Shown here piece by piece: positions 8,285-17,900 of a stretch of DNA of 64,000 nt. The DNA comes from SZUA-309 sp965233675. GTDB taxonomy: Bacteria; Pseudomonadota; Gammaproteobacteria; Pseudomonadales; Azotimanducaceae. A model generated the notes under the pieces. That model saw only the letters and a program-made list of their open reading frames with translations. It was not told the origin of the DNA and did no database searches. The number at the start of each line of letters is the position of its first letter. Position 1 is the stretch's first letter. The translations under genes and the position numbers were made by a program. The stretch is taken from the NCBI GenBank assembly GCA_965233675.1, contig OZ247498.1:4154001-4218000 (forward strand). The letters are read 5' to 3'.

Positions 8285-8749
8285 ATGGCTGACTCATGGA
8301 TCACGAACGAAGCAGGAGACGGCCCGCAGATGACCATGCCCGATCTCGCCATAATCAACTTCAGCGACGTACCCGATGGGGAAGCACACCGGGCGATTCG
8401 CGCGGTCAACAGACAGGTGATCGATGACTTTCTGCCGATCTGGGGCGGCGGCTACTACTGCAGGCTCCATCGTCAATCGGCTGGGGCTGGGGCTGGAAAA
8501 AACCTTGAACCGCAGCCGGTCATTATCGAGCCGGATCCCATCCACGCGGACGCAGCGATCTTTCTGGTCAATCGGGCCCAGATCAGCACGGCACTCAGCT
8601 ACTGCTCGATGAATGCCGCGGCGCTGCCGGTCGCCTTCGTGTTCACCGATCTCGGCGACTGGACGGTTACCCTGTCTCATGAGGTTCTGGAGATGATCGT
8701 GGATTCCACGCTGGGCTATTTCCTCGCGGAGCAACCCACGAGCGCCTGA
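8285..8749 (+). CDS. Hypothetical protein with HEVLE motif
   Basis: A 154-residue protein, not assigned. It has an SHEVLEMIVD motif near residue 137 after DWTVTL. This resembles a group of uncharacterised bacterial and viral proteins with 'SHE.LEM..DP', where the motif looks like a metal site. Here the chain stops about 15 residues later, whereas related proteins as I recall them continue. It may therefore be a short form or a degraded copy. The start is preceded by GGGGGGAGGAGA, a very strong ribosome-binding site. It lies 89 bases before the DyP-P450 gene on the same strand. Confidence 0.6.
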   Translation: MADSWITNEAGDGPQMTMPDLAIINFSDVPDGEAHRAIRAVNRQVIDDFLPIWGGGYYCRLHRQSAGAGAGKNLEPQPVIIEPDPIHADAAIFLVNRAQISTALSYCSMNAAALPVAFVFTDLGDWTVTLSHEVLEMIVDSTLGYFLAEQPTSA

Positions 8750-8838
8750 CCCGGCGGTCCGAATCAGCGCAGAGGCTTGCGCCTGACGCGCTGCATCGTC
8801 AACACTCGAATTCAAGTCATGAGACAGGGAGATACCTT

Positions 8839-11800
8839 GTGGTGGAGTCGGTGACGAGCAAGAGTCTGGCCGGTCCTTCCGAGATCTGCATGCTGATGCC
8901 GATCAAGGCGGGGTTCACAGACTCTCTGGCGACCCAGACCTATGAAGGCAGGCTGGCAAGCTTCACAAAACTGTTCTCCGACCTTCGGGCAGTGAGCCGG
9001 GAGAGCCGGCTGACCCGCCCGTTTTCGGACATCGTCGACCGGTTGGAGACGATTCACGGCGTCACCATCTCCATTATCGATGGCCAACTGCTGCTGGCCG
9101 TGCACTTCGATCGCCCCTGGGAGCCCTACATCCGCATGGTCTGGGATCAACTCGGCGATATTTTCGATCTGATTCTCTGCAACTGTGAGGGCTATGTGGA
9201 AGCCCATCGCAACAATCTGGGCTATGAGGCCTTCGCCGGCTGGATCCGGAAATACCAGGTGAAAACCGCCACCTTCTACTTGAGCGGCAATCGGACTGTG
9301 GATGACGTCATCTATCTGGACCAGTTGGAGCGGCGTGCTCGCGCCGGGACGATGGACCCGGAAACGCTTGCACGAATGACGCTGGAAACACCGGAGGCCC
9401 GGGCGGCATCGGTGCGCAACAAGCTGGAAGGCACGGCTTACGTGGACTACATCAAGCAGGGTGTTCAGGCCATCGCCGCCTTTCATGCGCTCAGCTATCT
9501 GTATCCGAAGTCGTCGCCGGATCATGTTTATCTCCTGCGCGCCGCGCGTTCCGTGCTGCCGGTTACCGAGTTTCCGAAAAGGGCCGACTGGCAGCTGACC
9601 GAAAAGAACACCCGGGCGCTGATGATGCTGCAGGCCGTGTTTTTCACCGAACTCGACTGGTTCGAGAATTTTCCGGAGCGGGATCTGAGACGCACCGAAC
9701 CGGCCGGCCAGCCACCGTTCGATCCGGACAATGTGCAGGGGGGCATCGCCGTATCCTATGGCGCAAACGCAGGGTGTCTGGCCCTCGTCAGCGTGGTCGA
9801 TGCGGAGCTCGCGAGACAGTTCCTCTCGGATTTTCAGCAGTCTGTGAGTTGGGGCGCGGAGTCGACCGCTGAAGCGGATTGCGGGCAGGTGCTCAGGAAC
9901 ATCGCCTTCACGGCCGAGGGTCTTGCCCGGTTGGGTCTGCCTGAAGAAGAACTGGCCAAGTTGCCCAGTGACTTCCGGGAAGGCATGGCGGCACGGGCAG
10001 GACTGATCGGCGATGTGCGCTTCAACCATCCGGACCATTGGCAGCTGCCGGAGCGGAACTGGCCCCTTTCCGGGACGCTTCGAAAGACGCAGCGGGTTCA
10101 TCTGGCTTCTGTCGATCTGGTGATTCAACTGCGGCGGGTCGTTCCCGGCGGTGCGGACGGCAGCGAACTGGATCCCGTGCTGGTCGCCGAACTCGAAGAC
10201 ATTGCAGAAGCCGCCGGGGGCGGACTGGCGGTGCTTTCCGTGCAGCCGATGTATTCCCAGGGCGAACCGTCGGCGCCGGTGGAACACTTCGGCTTTCGTG
10301 ACGGGATCAGTAACCCGCGCCCGGCTTTGTCGGATTCCGGACCGGAGGATGGCAACCCAGGGGCGGATCTGGTGCCTGCCGGTGATGTCTTTCTCGGTCA
10401 GCCGAACAGCCGCGGTGATCGGCATCCCGAGAAATGGTCGGAGCCGCTGTTCAAAGATGGCACTTTCCAGGTGATCCGTAAGCTGAGCCAGGATGTGGCG
10501 GGATTGAACGCGGCGGTCACTGCTAACATCAGCGATCGCGCGAAGCTGTCTCAGGCGGCCCTCGACAAGGCACGGGACGCGCTGCTGGCCAAACTCATGG
10601 GCCGCACCAAGGCCGGTGCACCTCTGGTGGATTCGTTGCCGCCGGGTGCGAATGATTTCGACTACGACAATGACCCGGACGGTGTCCAGTGTCCGTTGTT
10701 CGCTCATGTCAGGCGCGCCAACCCCCGGGATGAAGGTGAGTTCATTCCCAGAATTGTCCGCCGGGGGATGTCCTATGGACGCCCGTTCCAGGCCGGCGAT
10801 CCCGCACACGGGGCACGCGGGCTCATCTTTCAGGCCTATAACGCCAGCATCGCCGAACAGTTCGAGGTCATACAACGCTGGGTGAGTGGTGGCAACCGGA
10901 CCGCGCCCTACAGCCGGTTGTCTGATCCGATTCTCGGCGTGCCGGAACCCGGCTGCCCGCGCCAGTACCGGCTGGCCGACGGCGAACTCATTGATCTCGG
11001 CGAGCGGCCCTATGTGCGTCTCGAGTGGGGACTGTATCTGTTCGTGCCTTCCAGGACGGGACTGGCCGTCATCGCCGGTCCGCAAACGGCTGCCGGGCGC
11101 GACTGGCAGCGTGAAGGCCTGGCGACGATCGACACCCTTCGGGCCCTCGAGGCCCGGGACCGGGATGCGGCCTTCGTGGCCTGGAAGCGTCTCCTGGAGG
11201 AGAACGAATCTCTGGACGCCGAGGCACATCGGGCCCTGTGGCAGGCGGTGCGCGACGCGCACAATGGGGCGCTGGCGACGCCGTTCGGGGTGCTGGTCGG
11301 CAGTGCGGCGCTGGTGGAGAAGGTGCTCTCACAGCCGGATGATTTTTCCGTGCAGGCGTACCAGGAACGGTTGAGCCGTTGCCTGGGTGCGAATTATCTG
11401 GGTATGGATCCACCCGAGCACGATGCCCGGGCAGCCCGCGCCAATGCACTGTTCGACAGCATCGATCAGGCGGCAGCATTCGACGTGGCGTTTCCGGAAG
11501 CGAAGAGACTGCTCGGCGGACTCGGCCAGGTGGGCGGGCAGGCCACCATTCCGCTCGTAAAGTACGTGGACCTGGCCCTCGCAGAGATTTCCAAATTGTG
11601 GTTCGGGGTGCCGGACGGTCTCACGCTGCTCGAGCAGTTGGGTGAGTCGGACGCGCCCCCCCGGACGCTGATCCGGGCCGGTGGCGAGCCACCGGCCGGT
11701 GCCGACAGCAGTCATTGCCCGGCGCATGTGATCTCTTCTTCCCGCTATGTCTTTCAGCCGCAGCCGACGGATGCGGTCGCCGCCACGGCAAGCCGGGAAG

Positions 11801-12462
11801 GACAGCGTCTGAAGCTGGCGCTCGAGGCCTTCGTCGCCCCCTATCTTGATAAAGAGAACAGTCTCGATAAAGAAAACAGCGCCCCCCAGTGGCCTTCACC
11901 CCTGGTCGGAGAAATCTTCCAGGCTTTGCAGGAGGACGACCTGGAGGAAGACTTCGCCAGCGTGCTGATGGGCGGCCTGCTCGGCTTTCTGCCGACCGTG
12001 CAGGGAAATTTTCTCACGGTGACCCGGGACTGGTTGCGGGAGAAAGACTTCTGGCGGGTTCAGAATGCCTATCTGGCAGCCCGCCAAGCGGGTGCCAGCG
12101 AAGCCCAGGCCGCGCAGATTGCGATCGCGCCACAGCTCGTCCGGACCATGGCTCGACGACCGGTGCCGGCGATGATTCACCGCCGCGCCACCCGGGATCT
12201 CACACTGGGGGATGTGCGGGTCCAGGCCGGTCAGACGGTGGTGGTCGGACTTGGCAGCGCGGCCGCAGAGCGCAACTACGAAGAGGCGTCCTGGGTTTTC
12301 GGCGGCGAGTACTATGGCGAGATGCGCATCACGCATGCCTGCCCGGGTCGCAAACTGGGGCTGGGTACGCTGCTCGCGCTGCTGGCGGCGCTGTTCGAAC
12401 TGCCGGGCAGTCTGCGGCCTTCGCCATCCACATCGGCGTTGCTGTTCGATCCGCCGGCCTGA
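8839..12462 (+). CDS. DyP peroxidase-cytochrome P450 fusion protein
   Basis: Protein of 1207 residues. Residues 1-290 form an alpha/beta region of unknown function (IHGVTISIIDGQLLLAVHFD). Residues about 300-745 are a dye-decolorizing peroxidase domain with the distal motif G485-F-R-D488-G489 and proximal His623 in FAHVRRANPR. Residues about 770-1207 are a P450-like domain: YLGMDPPEHD near 852, and the heme-thiolate motif H1166-A-C1168-P-G. The K-helix ExxR appears as Q-L-V-R, so the Glu is replaced. Two hemes in one chain are expected. The role is unknown; a self-contained peroxide-driven oxidation is inference. The start is a GTG with GGGAG about eight bases upstream. No signal peptide, so cytoplasmic. 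Confidence 0.85.
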   Translation: MVESVTSKSLAGPSEICMLMPIKAGFTDSLATQTYEGRLASFTKLFSDLRAVSRESRLTRPFSDIVDRLETIHGVTISIIDGQLLLAVHFDRPWEPYIRMVWDQLGDIFDLILCNCEGYVEAHRNNLGYEAFAGWIRKYQVKTATFYLSGNRTVDDVIYLDQLERRARAGTMDPETLARMTLETPEARAASVRNKLEGTAYVDYIKQGVQAIAAFHALSYLYPKSSPDHVYLLRAARSVLPVTEFPKRADWQLTEKNTRALMMLQAVFFTELDWFENFPERDLRRTEPAGQPPFDPDNVQGGIAVSYGANAGCLALVSVVDAELARQFLSDFQQSVSWGAESTAEADCGQVLRNIAFTAEGLARLGLPEEELAKLPSDFREGMAARAGLIGDVRFNHPDHWQLPERNWPLSGTLRKTQRVHLASVDLVIQLRRVVPGGADGSELDPVLVAELEDIAEAAGGGLAVLSVQPMYSQGEPSAPVEHFGFRDGISNPRPALSDSGPEDGNPGADLVPAGDVFLGQPNSRGDRHPEKWSEPLFKDGTFQVIRKLSQDVAGLNAAVTANISDRAKLSQAALDKARDALLAKLMGRTKAGAPLVDSLPPGANDFDYDNDPDGVQCPLFAHVRRANPRDEGEFIPRIVRRGMSYGRPFQAGDPAHGARGLIFQAYNASIAEQFEVIQRWVSGGNRTAPYSRLSDPILGVPEPGCPRQYRLADGELIDLGERPYVRLEWGLYLFVPSRTGLAVIAGPQTAAGRDWQREGLATIDTLRALEARDRDAAFVAWKRLLEENESLDAEAHRALWQAVRDAHNGALATPFGVLVGSAALVEKVLSQPDDFSVQAYQERLSRCLGANYLGMDPPEHDARAARANALFDSIDQAAAFDVAFPEAKRLLGGLGQVGGQATIPLVKYVDLALAEISKLWFGVPDGLTLLEQLGESDAPPRTLIRAGGEPPAGADSSHCPAHVISSSRYVFQPQPTDAVAATASREGQRLKLALEAFVAPYLDKENSLDKENSAPQWPSPLVGEIFQALQEDDLEEDFASVLMGGLLGFLPTVQGNFLTVTRDWLREKDFWRVQNAYLAARQAGASEAQAAQIAIAPQLVRTMARRPVPAMIHRRATRDLTLGDVRVQAGQTVVVGLGSAAAERNYEEASWVFGGEYYGEMRITHACPGRKLGLGTLLALLAALFELPGSLRPSPSTSALLFDPPA

Positions 12463-12477
12463 GGATCGAATCCTGCG

Positions 12478-15400
12478 TCAACCGTTCTGCAGGGCCGCTT
12501 CCAGGCGCCGGGCGGCAGCAGCGTGCCAGTACATGTTCATGTCACTGAACTTTTTCTGGCAGCCTTCGAGCACCTGAAGCGCCTGGGGGGTCAGCTTTCG
12601 GTCTGCCAGGTGGCGGGCTTCTTTGAGATCGATCAGGGTGTGTTCCCGTCGGGATTGCCGGTGTTCGGCTGACGCACGGGCGCGCTCGAAACAGCGGTCG
12701 GCGGAGACCATCGCCTGGGGGCTCGATGGAATGGCGGCCAGTGCGCAGTAGGCCACGGACTCTCCCAGACGTTCGAGCTTGCGAGCGCGCTTCAGCACCC
12801 AGACAGCGGCCCGGCGCGCCTCCTGATAACGACCCAGTGCCACCAGTACTTCGCAGTACCAGCTGAAGTGCAGGGAGGTCCAGATGAACTGATGGTTGGT
12901 TTCCACCCAGGCCAGAGCCCGGGTGATCGCCTCGACACTGCTGGTCGGATCCAGTTGCCAGCGGGCATAGGCGGCCTGGACGGTGCTCATCGCCGCCAGG
13001 TAACGGCTGCCCATCCGATCACAAAGCTCCGTGTTGCGGCGGCCGGAGTCCATGGCTTCTTCCCAGCGGCCCTGCCAGAGATAGGCGGCGGAACGCATAC
13101 TGACAATGGACCCCTGAGTCGGGTGCACGGCACCGCGGGTCAGATCGTCCGCTTCATCAAAGCACTCGAAAGCTTCGGCAAATCTGCCCTGGTCGCCGAG
13201 AATCATGCCTTTGCAGGCCAGGGAGTAGGCGTAGGCGAAAGCAACCCGGGGTTTGCGCTTGAAGGGCGCCTGTCGGGACATGGCATCGTCCAGCGCCGGC
13301 AGCGCGGCACTGTATTCACACGCGCTGCCGTAGATCTGCCCCCAGCTCGCCAGACTCTGGGTTTTCTGGGTTTCGTCTCCCAGCTCATCGGCCAGGGTAA
13401 GGGCGACTTCGATGTGCCGCTTGGCCGTTGGCGCTTCGCCAAGCGCATAGTTGATGTAGGCGAGCCAGTACTCGGCGAAAGTCAGGTTCCGTCGATCACC
13501 CCGTGCCCGGGCCAGTTGGATGGCCCGTTCGTAGATGAGCGTCTGGCCGGGTTCCGCATCGTACAGACAGGCCTCTGCGAGTTTTCTCGAGACCGCCATC
13601 CAGCGCTCGTAGACGCGGTCCTGATCGAGCTTGCCGAGGGCGGCGAGTGCCGCGTGGTACTGGAGTCTGGCCCGATCGGTGGCACTCACGCTCATGGCCT
13701 TGTCACCGGCGGCTTCCGCGTAGTCTGCCGCCCGTTCATGTTCCCGGGTCTCTCCATAGTGATAGGCCAGGGCTTCGAGCATGGCGTCACGCGCGCCGGG
13801 CTTGAATCGCTCTTCGATGAGCTGGGCCATTTCCAGATGCAGGGCCTGCCGCTGATCCCGGCCCAGGGAGTCGAGCACCACATCACGGGTGATGCCATGT
13901 TTGAAGCGAAGCGTCCCCTTTTCTTCCAGCGGGAAGACCAGGTCGAGCTCCGCCAGCTGTTCGATGGCGGGTTCGACCTGTTTCAGGTTCACGGCGCTTT
14001 CCAGCAGCCAACCGGGGATCACGTTGCCCATCACCGCGAGACGCTGCAGAAGATTGAGCTGCACGTCCGAAAGTTGGGACACCCGGGAGACGACCAGCAT
14101 ATTCACATAGTTGGGAATCTGGGCGGAATGCCACCGTTCGTGCAGCACGGGCGTCTGCGCCCCGCGCGAAACGGCGTGGCAGAGCTCTTCGATGAACAGC
14201 GGATTACCGCCGGATGCCCGGCGTACCTGCTCCACCTCCACCCGATCGGCATTGGGCACCAGCGCCTCGATCATCGAAATGCTGTGCGATGCATCCAGTG
14301 GTTCGAGGCGGATGCTCTCCGTGGCCAGTCCGTCCGGCAGCGATTCCCGGGAGGCGCGGATGAGCATGAGCTTGAGCTGGGCCCGTTCCGGCGTATTGCG
14401 CAACGTGATCCGGGTGGCGTCGTCCGCCCACTGCCAGTCATCGATGAAGATCACGAGCACCCGATCGGCGGCCAGCACATCGCCGATTTCGGAGATGCCC
14501 TGTGAGATCTCTTCTTCGGAAGGCTGTGGATTGTCCGGACTGGGAGTCAGCAGCGCCGCCGCCGCTCTGGCATGGCGCTCGAGCCCAGGCTTGAGTGCGC
14601 GCAACTGTTCGGTCAGCTGCTGTTCGACGGTTTCCGTGTCCCCCGGCAGGGGTTGGGGCAGGTCGAGAAACTGGCGAATCATCTGCAGCACGGGCTGCAG
14701 CGGCTCTGCGTTCAGATAACTTTCGCAGTAGCAGCGGAAAATGAGGCATTCATCGGGATCCAGCTCCGAGAAGAATGCCTCGACCAGCCGGGTTTTCCCG
14801 ACACCGGGCGCGGCGATGATGGAAATGGACTGGCCTTCGCCGCGCCGGCTCGCATCAAACGCCCGGCGCAGCCGGTTCAGTTCTCTTTCCCGACCGACGA
14901 TGGGCGTCTGCGGACCGAGGCTGCGGGCCTGGAAGCGTGTGTCGATCTCGGACCGGCCCTCCACGGCGTAAACCCGGAGGCGGTCTTGCATCCCCTCGAA
15001 GCTGAGATCACGGGCCGGGCCGGTTCTGAAGAAATGGCGCTCGGCGCCGAGGCTTGCTTCGCTGACCAGAATCTCGTCGGCAGCGGCCAGATCGGAGAGA
15101 CGGGATGCCAGGTTGGCCGCGTCGCCAACCAGCACAAAGCGGCCCATCACCTCGTCGCCCTCCACGGCGAGGACCAGCCCGGCGTGAATGCCCGTGTGCA
15201 TGGTCAGACCGGTGAAGCCGGGCAGCGGCGAGGTGAAACGGATGTTTTTGACGGCCTGATGCAGTTCCAGGGCCGCTTCCGTCGCCCGGCGGCCTTCGTC
15301 TTCTCTCGCCTCCATGCCGAACACGGCAAAGACGCCATCACCCCGAACCTGAAGGATCGTGCCGCCATGGCGAAGAATGATCTGCTCGAAGGTCCGGTTC

Positions 15401-15534
15401 AGCGTTTCCAGCAGTTCGGCGAACTCTTCCGGGTCCACGGAGGACGCAAGTGCAGTCGAATCGCTCAGATCCGAAAACAGCGCGGTCAGATGCCGTCGCT
15501 GGGCGCGCCTTCCCTCAGGTTGTTCGCTGCTCAT
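12478..15534 (-). CDS. Class III cyclase-AAA ATPase-TPR regulatory protein
   Basis: Protein of about 1018 residues. The N-terminal class III nucleotidyl cyclase domain keeps metal-binding D22 and D66 and the transition-state pair N141/R145 (GDAANLASRL), so it may be active. A STAND/AAA-type ATPase follows with Walker A APGVGKTR and Walker B VLVIFIDDWQWAD. The C-terminal half is a helical TPR-like array. This layout is typical of large signalling ATPases; the ligand is unknown. The ATG at 15534 abuts GGGAAGG; a GTG nine bases upstream is an alternative. It converges on the DyP-P450 gene with a 15-base gap. Confidence 0.85.
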   Translation of the reverse strand: MSSEQPEGRRAQRRHLTALFSDLSDSTALASSVDPEEFAELLETLNRTFEQIILRHGGTILQVRGDGVFAVFGMEAREDEGRRATEAALELHQAVKNIRFTSPLPGFTGLTMHTGIHAGLVLAVEGDEVMGRFVLVGDAANLASRLSDLAAADEILVSEASLGAERHFFRTGPARDLSFEGMQDRLRVYAVEGRSEIDTRFQARSLGPQTPIVGRERELNRLRRAFDASRRGEGQSISIIAAPGVGKTRLVEAFFSELDPDECLIFRCYCESYLNAEPLQPVLQMIRQFLDLPQPLPGDTETVEQQLTEQLRALKPGLERHARAAAALLTPSPDNPQPSEEEISQGISEIGDVLAADRVLVIFIDDWQWADDATRITLRNTPERAQLKLMLIRASRESLPDGLATESIRLEPLDASHSISMIEALVPNADRVEVEQVRRASGGNPLFIEELCHAVSRGAQTPVLHERWHSAQIPNYVNMLVVSRVSQLSDVQLNLLQRLAVMGNVIPGWLLESAVNLKQVEPAIEQLAELDLVFPLEEKGTLRFKHGITRDVVLDSLGRDQRQALHLEMAQLIEERFKPGARDAMLEALAYHYGETREHERAADYAEAAGDKAMSVSATDRARLQYHAALAALGKLDQDRVYERWMAVSRKLAEACLYDAEPGQTLIYERAIQLARARGDRRNLTFAEYWLAYINYALGEAPTAKRHIEVALTLADELGDETQKTQSLASWGQIYGSACEYSAALPALDDAMSRQAPFKRKPRVAFAYAYSLACKGMILGDQGRFAEAFECFDEADDLTRGAVHPTQGSIVSMRSAAYLWQGRWEEAMDSGRRNTELCDRMGSRYLAAMSTVQAAYARWQLDPTSSVEAITRALAWVETNHQFIWTSLHFSWYCEVLVALGRYQEARRAAVWVLKRARKLERLGESVAYCALAAIPSSPQAMVSADRCFERARASAEHRQSRREHTLIDLKEARHLADRKLTPQALQVLEGCQKKFSDMNMYWHAAAARRLEAALQNG

Positions 15535-15597
15535 CCTTCCCACTGGTGAAACAGATCAATGGGTTGCATGTTAAACAAAATGCGTCAAGGTACGGAA

Positions 15598-16428
15598 ATG
15601 CAGGAAGTCATTGTGCTCGCCATCCACGGCATGGGTGATACCCGGGAAGACTTCGCGGACGATCTGGAGCAGCAACTGGCGGACCGGCTTGGTGCTGCCT
15701 GGTCCAGCGTTTACTTCGACCGGATCTTCTACCAGGGGGTTTTTCAGGAGAACGAAGAGCGGGTGCTGGCGGCCATGTCTGAAGCCCCTCTCGACAGTCT
15801 CGCCCTGCGCAGGTTCGTGCTCTATGGCTTCTCCGATGCCACGGGTCTCGAACGGGAAGCCGAAAAGTCCAACCGGCCTTATCAGCAGGTCCAGTCCATC
15901 ATCCGTGGCACGCTCAGGCGCGCCTACGAGAAGCTTGGTGGCGCAAGGCCGGTGGTCCTCATCGCTCAGTCCCTGGGCTGTCAGGTGATGTCGAATTATC
16001 TCTGGGATGCTCAGAAACGTTCCCCCCGGCGCGGGGTGTGGCGCGCGCCCCGTACCCGGCGAGGCACCCCGCTGGATGATTTCCTGCGACTGAAGGATCT
16101 GCGCTATTTCTATACCACCGGCTGCAACATTCCGATTTTCCTGGCCGGGTTTCCGGAAGATGAAATCCGGGCGGTGAAGGTATCCAGTGGCGGTTACTCG
16201 TTCCGATGGAAGAATTTCTACGATGAAGACGATGTGCTCGGCTGGCCGCTGAAGCCGCTCAGCGCTTCCTATCGGGATGCGGTGCAGGCGGATGTGCCGG
16301 TCAATGCGGGCGGTTCCCTGCTCGGCCACCTCACCCACGGCTGGAACCCGCTCAGTCACCTGCGCTACTGGCAGGACGCCGAGGTGCTCGGTCCGCTGGC
16401 CGCGGATATCGAACACCTCGTTTCCTGA
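15598..16428 (+). CDS. Alpha/beta-hydrolase-like protein
   Basis: A 276-residue protein opening with VLAIHGMGDTRED, a hydrolase-type HG oxyanion segment. Around residue 120 it has VVLIAQSLGCQVMSNYLW, where the nucleophile elbow reads A-Q-S-L-G instead of G-x-S-x-G. This resembles a group of poorly studied lipase-like proteins. No signal peptide. The ATG at 15598 has AAGG seven bases upstream; an in-frame ATG at 15580 is possible. It is divergent from the cyclase gene with about 60 bp between. Substrate unknown. Confidence 0.7.
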   Translation: MQEVIVLAIHGMGDTREDFADDLEQQLADRLGAAWSSVYFDRIFYQGVFQENEERVLAAMSEAPLDSLALRRFVLYGFSDATGLEREAEKSNRPYQQVQSIIRGTLRRAYEKLGGARPVVLIAQSLGCQVMSNYLWDAQKRSPRRGVWRAPRTRRGTPLDDFLRLKDLRYFYTTGCNIPIFLAGFPEDEIRAVKVSSGGYSFRWKNFYDEDDVLGWPLKPLSASYRDAVQADVPVNAGGSLLGHLTHGWNPLSHLRYWQDAEVLGPLAADIEHLVS

Positions 16429-16450
16429 AGCCCCGACTCGGCTTCCGGAA

Positions 16451-17812
16451 TCAGACGCTACGCACCGCTTCGCGGATATTGCCGAGGGCAAGTTCGATGA
16501 GCTGGCGTGACGTGCCGATGTTCATCCGCATGCAGCGTTCTCCGCCCCGGCCGTAATCCATGCCCTCGTTCAACTGTACGCCGCAGGTCTCCGCCAGCCA
16601 GGTTTCGAATACCTGAGTTTCCGTGCGCGGGTTTTCCGTGTTCTGACTGGCGGCGGACATTTCCACCACCCCGACTTCATCCATGATCTCACCGAAGTGC
16701 AGCCAGCTGAGGAAGGTGCCCTGAGCCCTGGTGTAGGTCACCTCCGGCAGATTGTCCTTCAGGTAGTTCTCCACGAAGGTGTGATTGCCATCGATATAGA
16801 CGAGGAGTTGATCGAGCCAGTCCTGACCGTGCTGGTAAGCGGCCGTGTTGGCGACCACACCCAGGGTGTTGATGTCTGCCCGATGATTCACCTTCACCCG
16901 CGCCTGCAGCACAGGATTAGTGCTGAACCAGTAGGCGTTCTTCGACGCCGGCATGCTGAAAGACTTGGTGATGGCCTTGAAAGTCAGGCTGTTGTTGACG
17001 ATCTCCGGGTCCAGGCTCGCGAAGGGCGTGTAGTGCCCCTTGCGCACGAAGTCGGCGTGAATCTCATCGGCCAGCACCACCACCTCGTGTTTCAGCGCGA
17101 GTTCGCCGATCCGGGTCAGGTCTTCGGCGGACCAGACGTTGCCGGTGGGGTTCTGTGGGTTACAGAGCAGCATGCAGTGGGTGTCTGGCGTCATTCTCGC
17201 TTCGAGATCGTCCCAGTCGATCTGATAGCGGCCGTTCTCGAAGATCATCCGGCTTTCGTTCGGCAGCGTTTGCGTTCTTGTCAGATCCGAGTAGAAGCCG
17301 TTGTAGGTGGGCGTCATCAGCAGCACCCGGCTCCCGGGTGGCGAGAAGGTGCTGATCGCGGCGATCAGGCCTGGATGTACACCGGATGCGATCTCGATGA
17401 TGTCCGGGTCGACGGACACTTCATGGCGTTCCCAGTTCCAGTTGCTGATCCCGTCTTTGAGGTCTGAGTAGCCGATCACGGAATTGAGATAGCCCCAGTT
17501 CTCGTGCTCCAGGCGTTCGCGCATGGCTTCGCCGATACAGGGCGCGGCCCGGAAATCCAGATCGGCAATACCCATCCCTACTTTGATGGGGCCAAACAGC
17601 TGTATCTGCCTGTCCCATTTCGTACAGTCCGTCCCGATACGGCTGTAGACAGTGTCGAAATCGTATTTGCCATCCACCAGATAAGGCATATCTCTGGCCA
17701 TGGCAGGTGATGGCGTGGCGGTCAGCGTGATACCGGCGCCGAGAGCGCCGGCGAGCGCCGTGCTGCCTGATCCTTTCAGGAACTGACGACGATTGAGATC
17801 GGTGATTGGCAT
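16451..17812 (-). CDS. Tat-exported PLP aminotransferase (class I/II)
   Basis: Protein of 453 residues. The first 40 form a twin-arginine signal (NRRQFLKGS, then a hydrophobic stretch ending SPAMA). The remainder is a fold-type I PLP enzyme, closest in pattern to the MalY/PatB and histidinol-phosphate aminotransferase group. It has NPQNPTGNVW, DEIHADFV and the Schiff-base Lys in AITKSFSMPASKN. Tat export of a PLP enzyme implies folding and cofactor loading before export, which is uncommon. Substrate unknown; beta-lyase or aminotransferase activity is possible. Confidence 0.85.
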   Translation of the reverse strand: MPITDLNRRQFLKGSGSTALAGALGAGITLTATPSPAMARDMPYLVDGKYDFDTVYSRIGTDCTKWDRQIQLFGPIKVGMGIADLDFRAAPCIGEAMRERLEHENWGYLNSVIGYSDLKDGISNWNWERHEVSVDPDIIEIASGVHPGLIAAISTFSPPGSRVLLMTPTYNGFYSDLTRTQTLPNESRMIFENGRYQIDWDDLEARMTPDTHCMLLCNPQNPTGNVWSAEDLTRIGELALKHEVVVLADEIHADFVRKGHYTPFASLDPEIVNNSLTFKAITKSFSMPASKNAYWFSTNPVLQARVKVNHRADINTLGVVANTAAYQHGQDWLDQLLVYIDGNHTFVENYLKDNLPEVTYTRAQGTFLSWLHFGEIMDEVGVVEMSAASQNTENPRTETQVFETWLAETCGVQLNEGMDYGRGGERCMRMNIGTSRQLIELALGNIREAVRSV

Positions 17813-17900
17813 TGGTTCCCCTCCCAGCGCAAATCGATTGGTCAGTCGAGGGTAACAGAACCGTCATGGATTCAGCACGTCTGTTGTCTGTCGGCTATGC

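Noticed and set aside
8812..11262. Long open frame of about 816 codons antisense to the DyP-P450 gene
   Set aside because: It lies entirely opposite a gene with clear conserved heme motifs, has biased composition and no recognisable domain; it is typical of high-GC antisense shadow frames.
12868..14505. Long plus-strand open frame inside the cyclase-ATPase-TPR gene
   Set aside because: No domain and no ribosome-binding support; the opposite strand encodes a protein with conserved cyclase and Walker motifs.
16426..16445. GAAGCC/GGCTTC hairpin between two convergent genes as a terminator
   Set aside because: The stem is only six base pairs and there is no T-run on either side.
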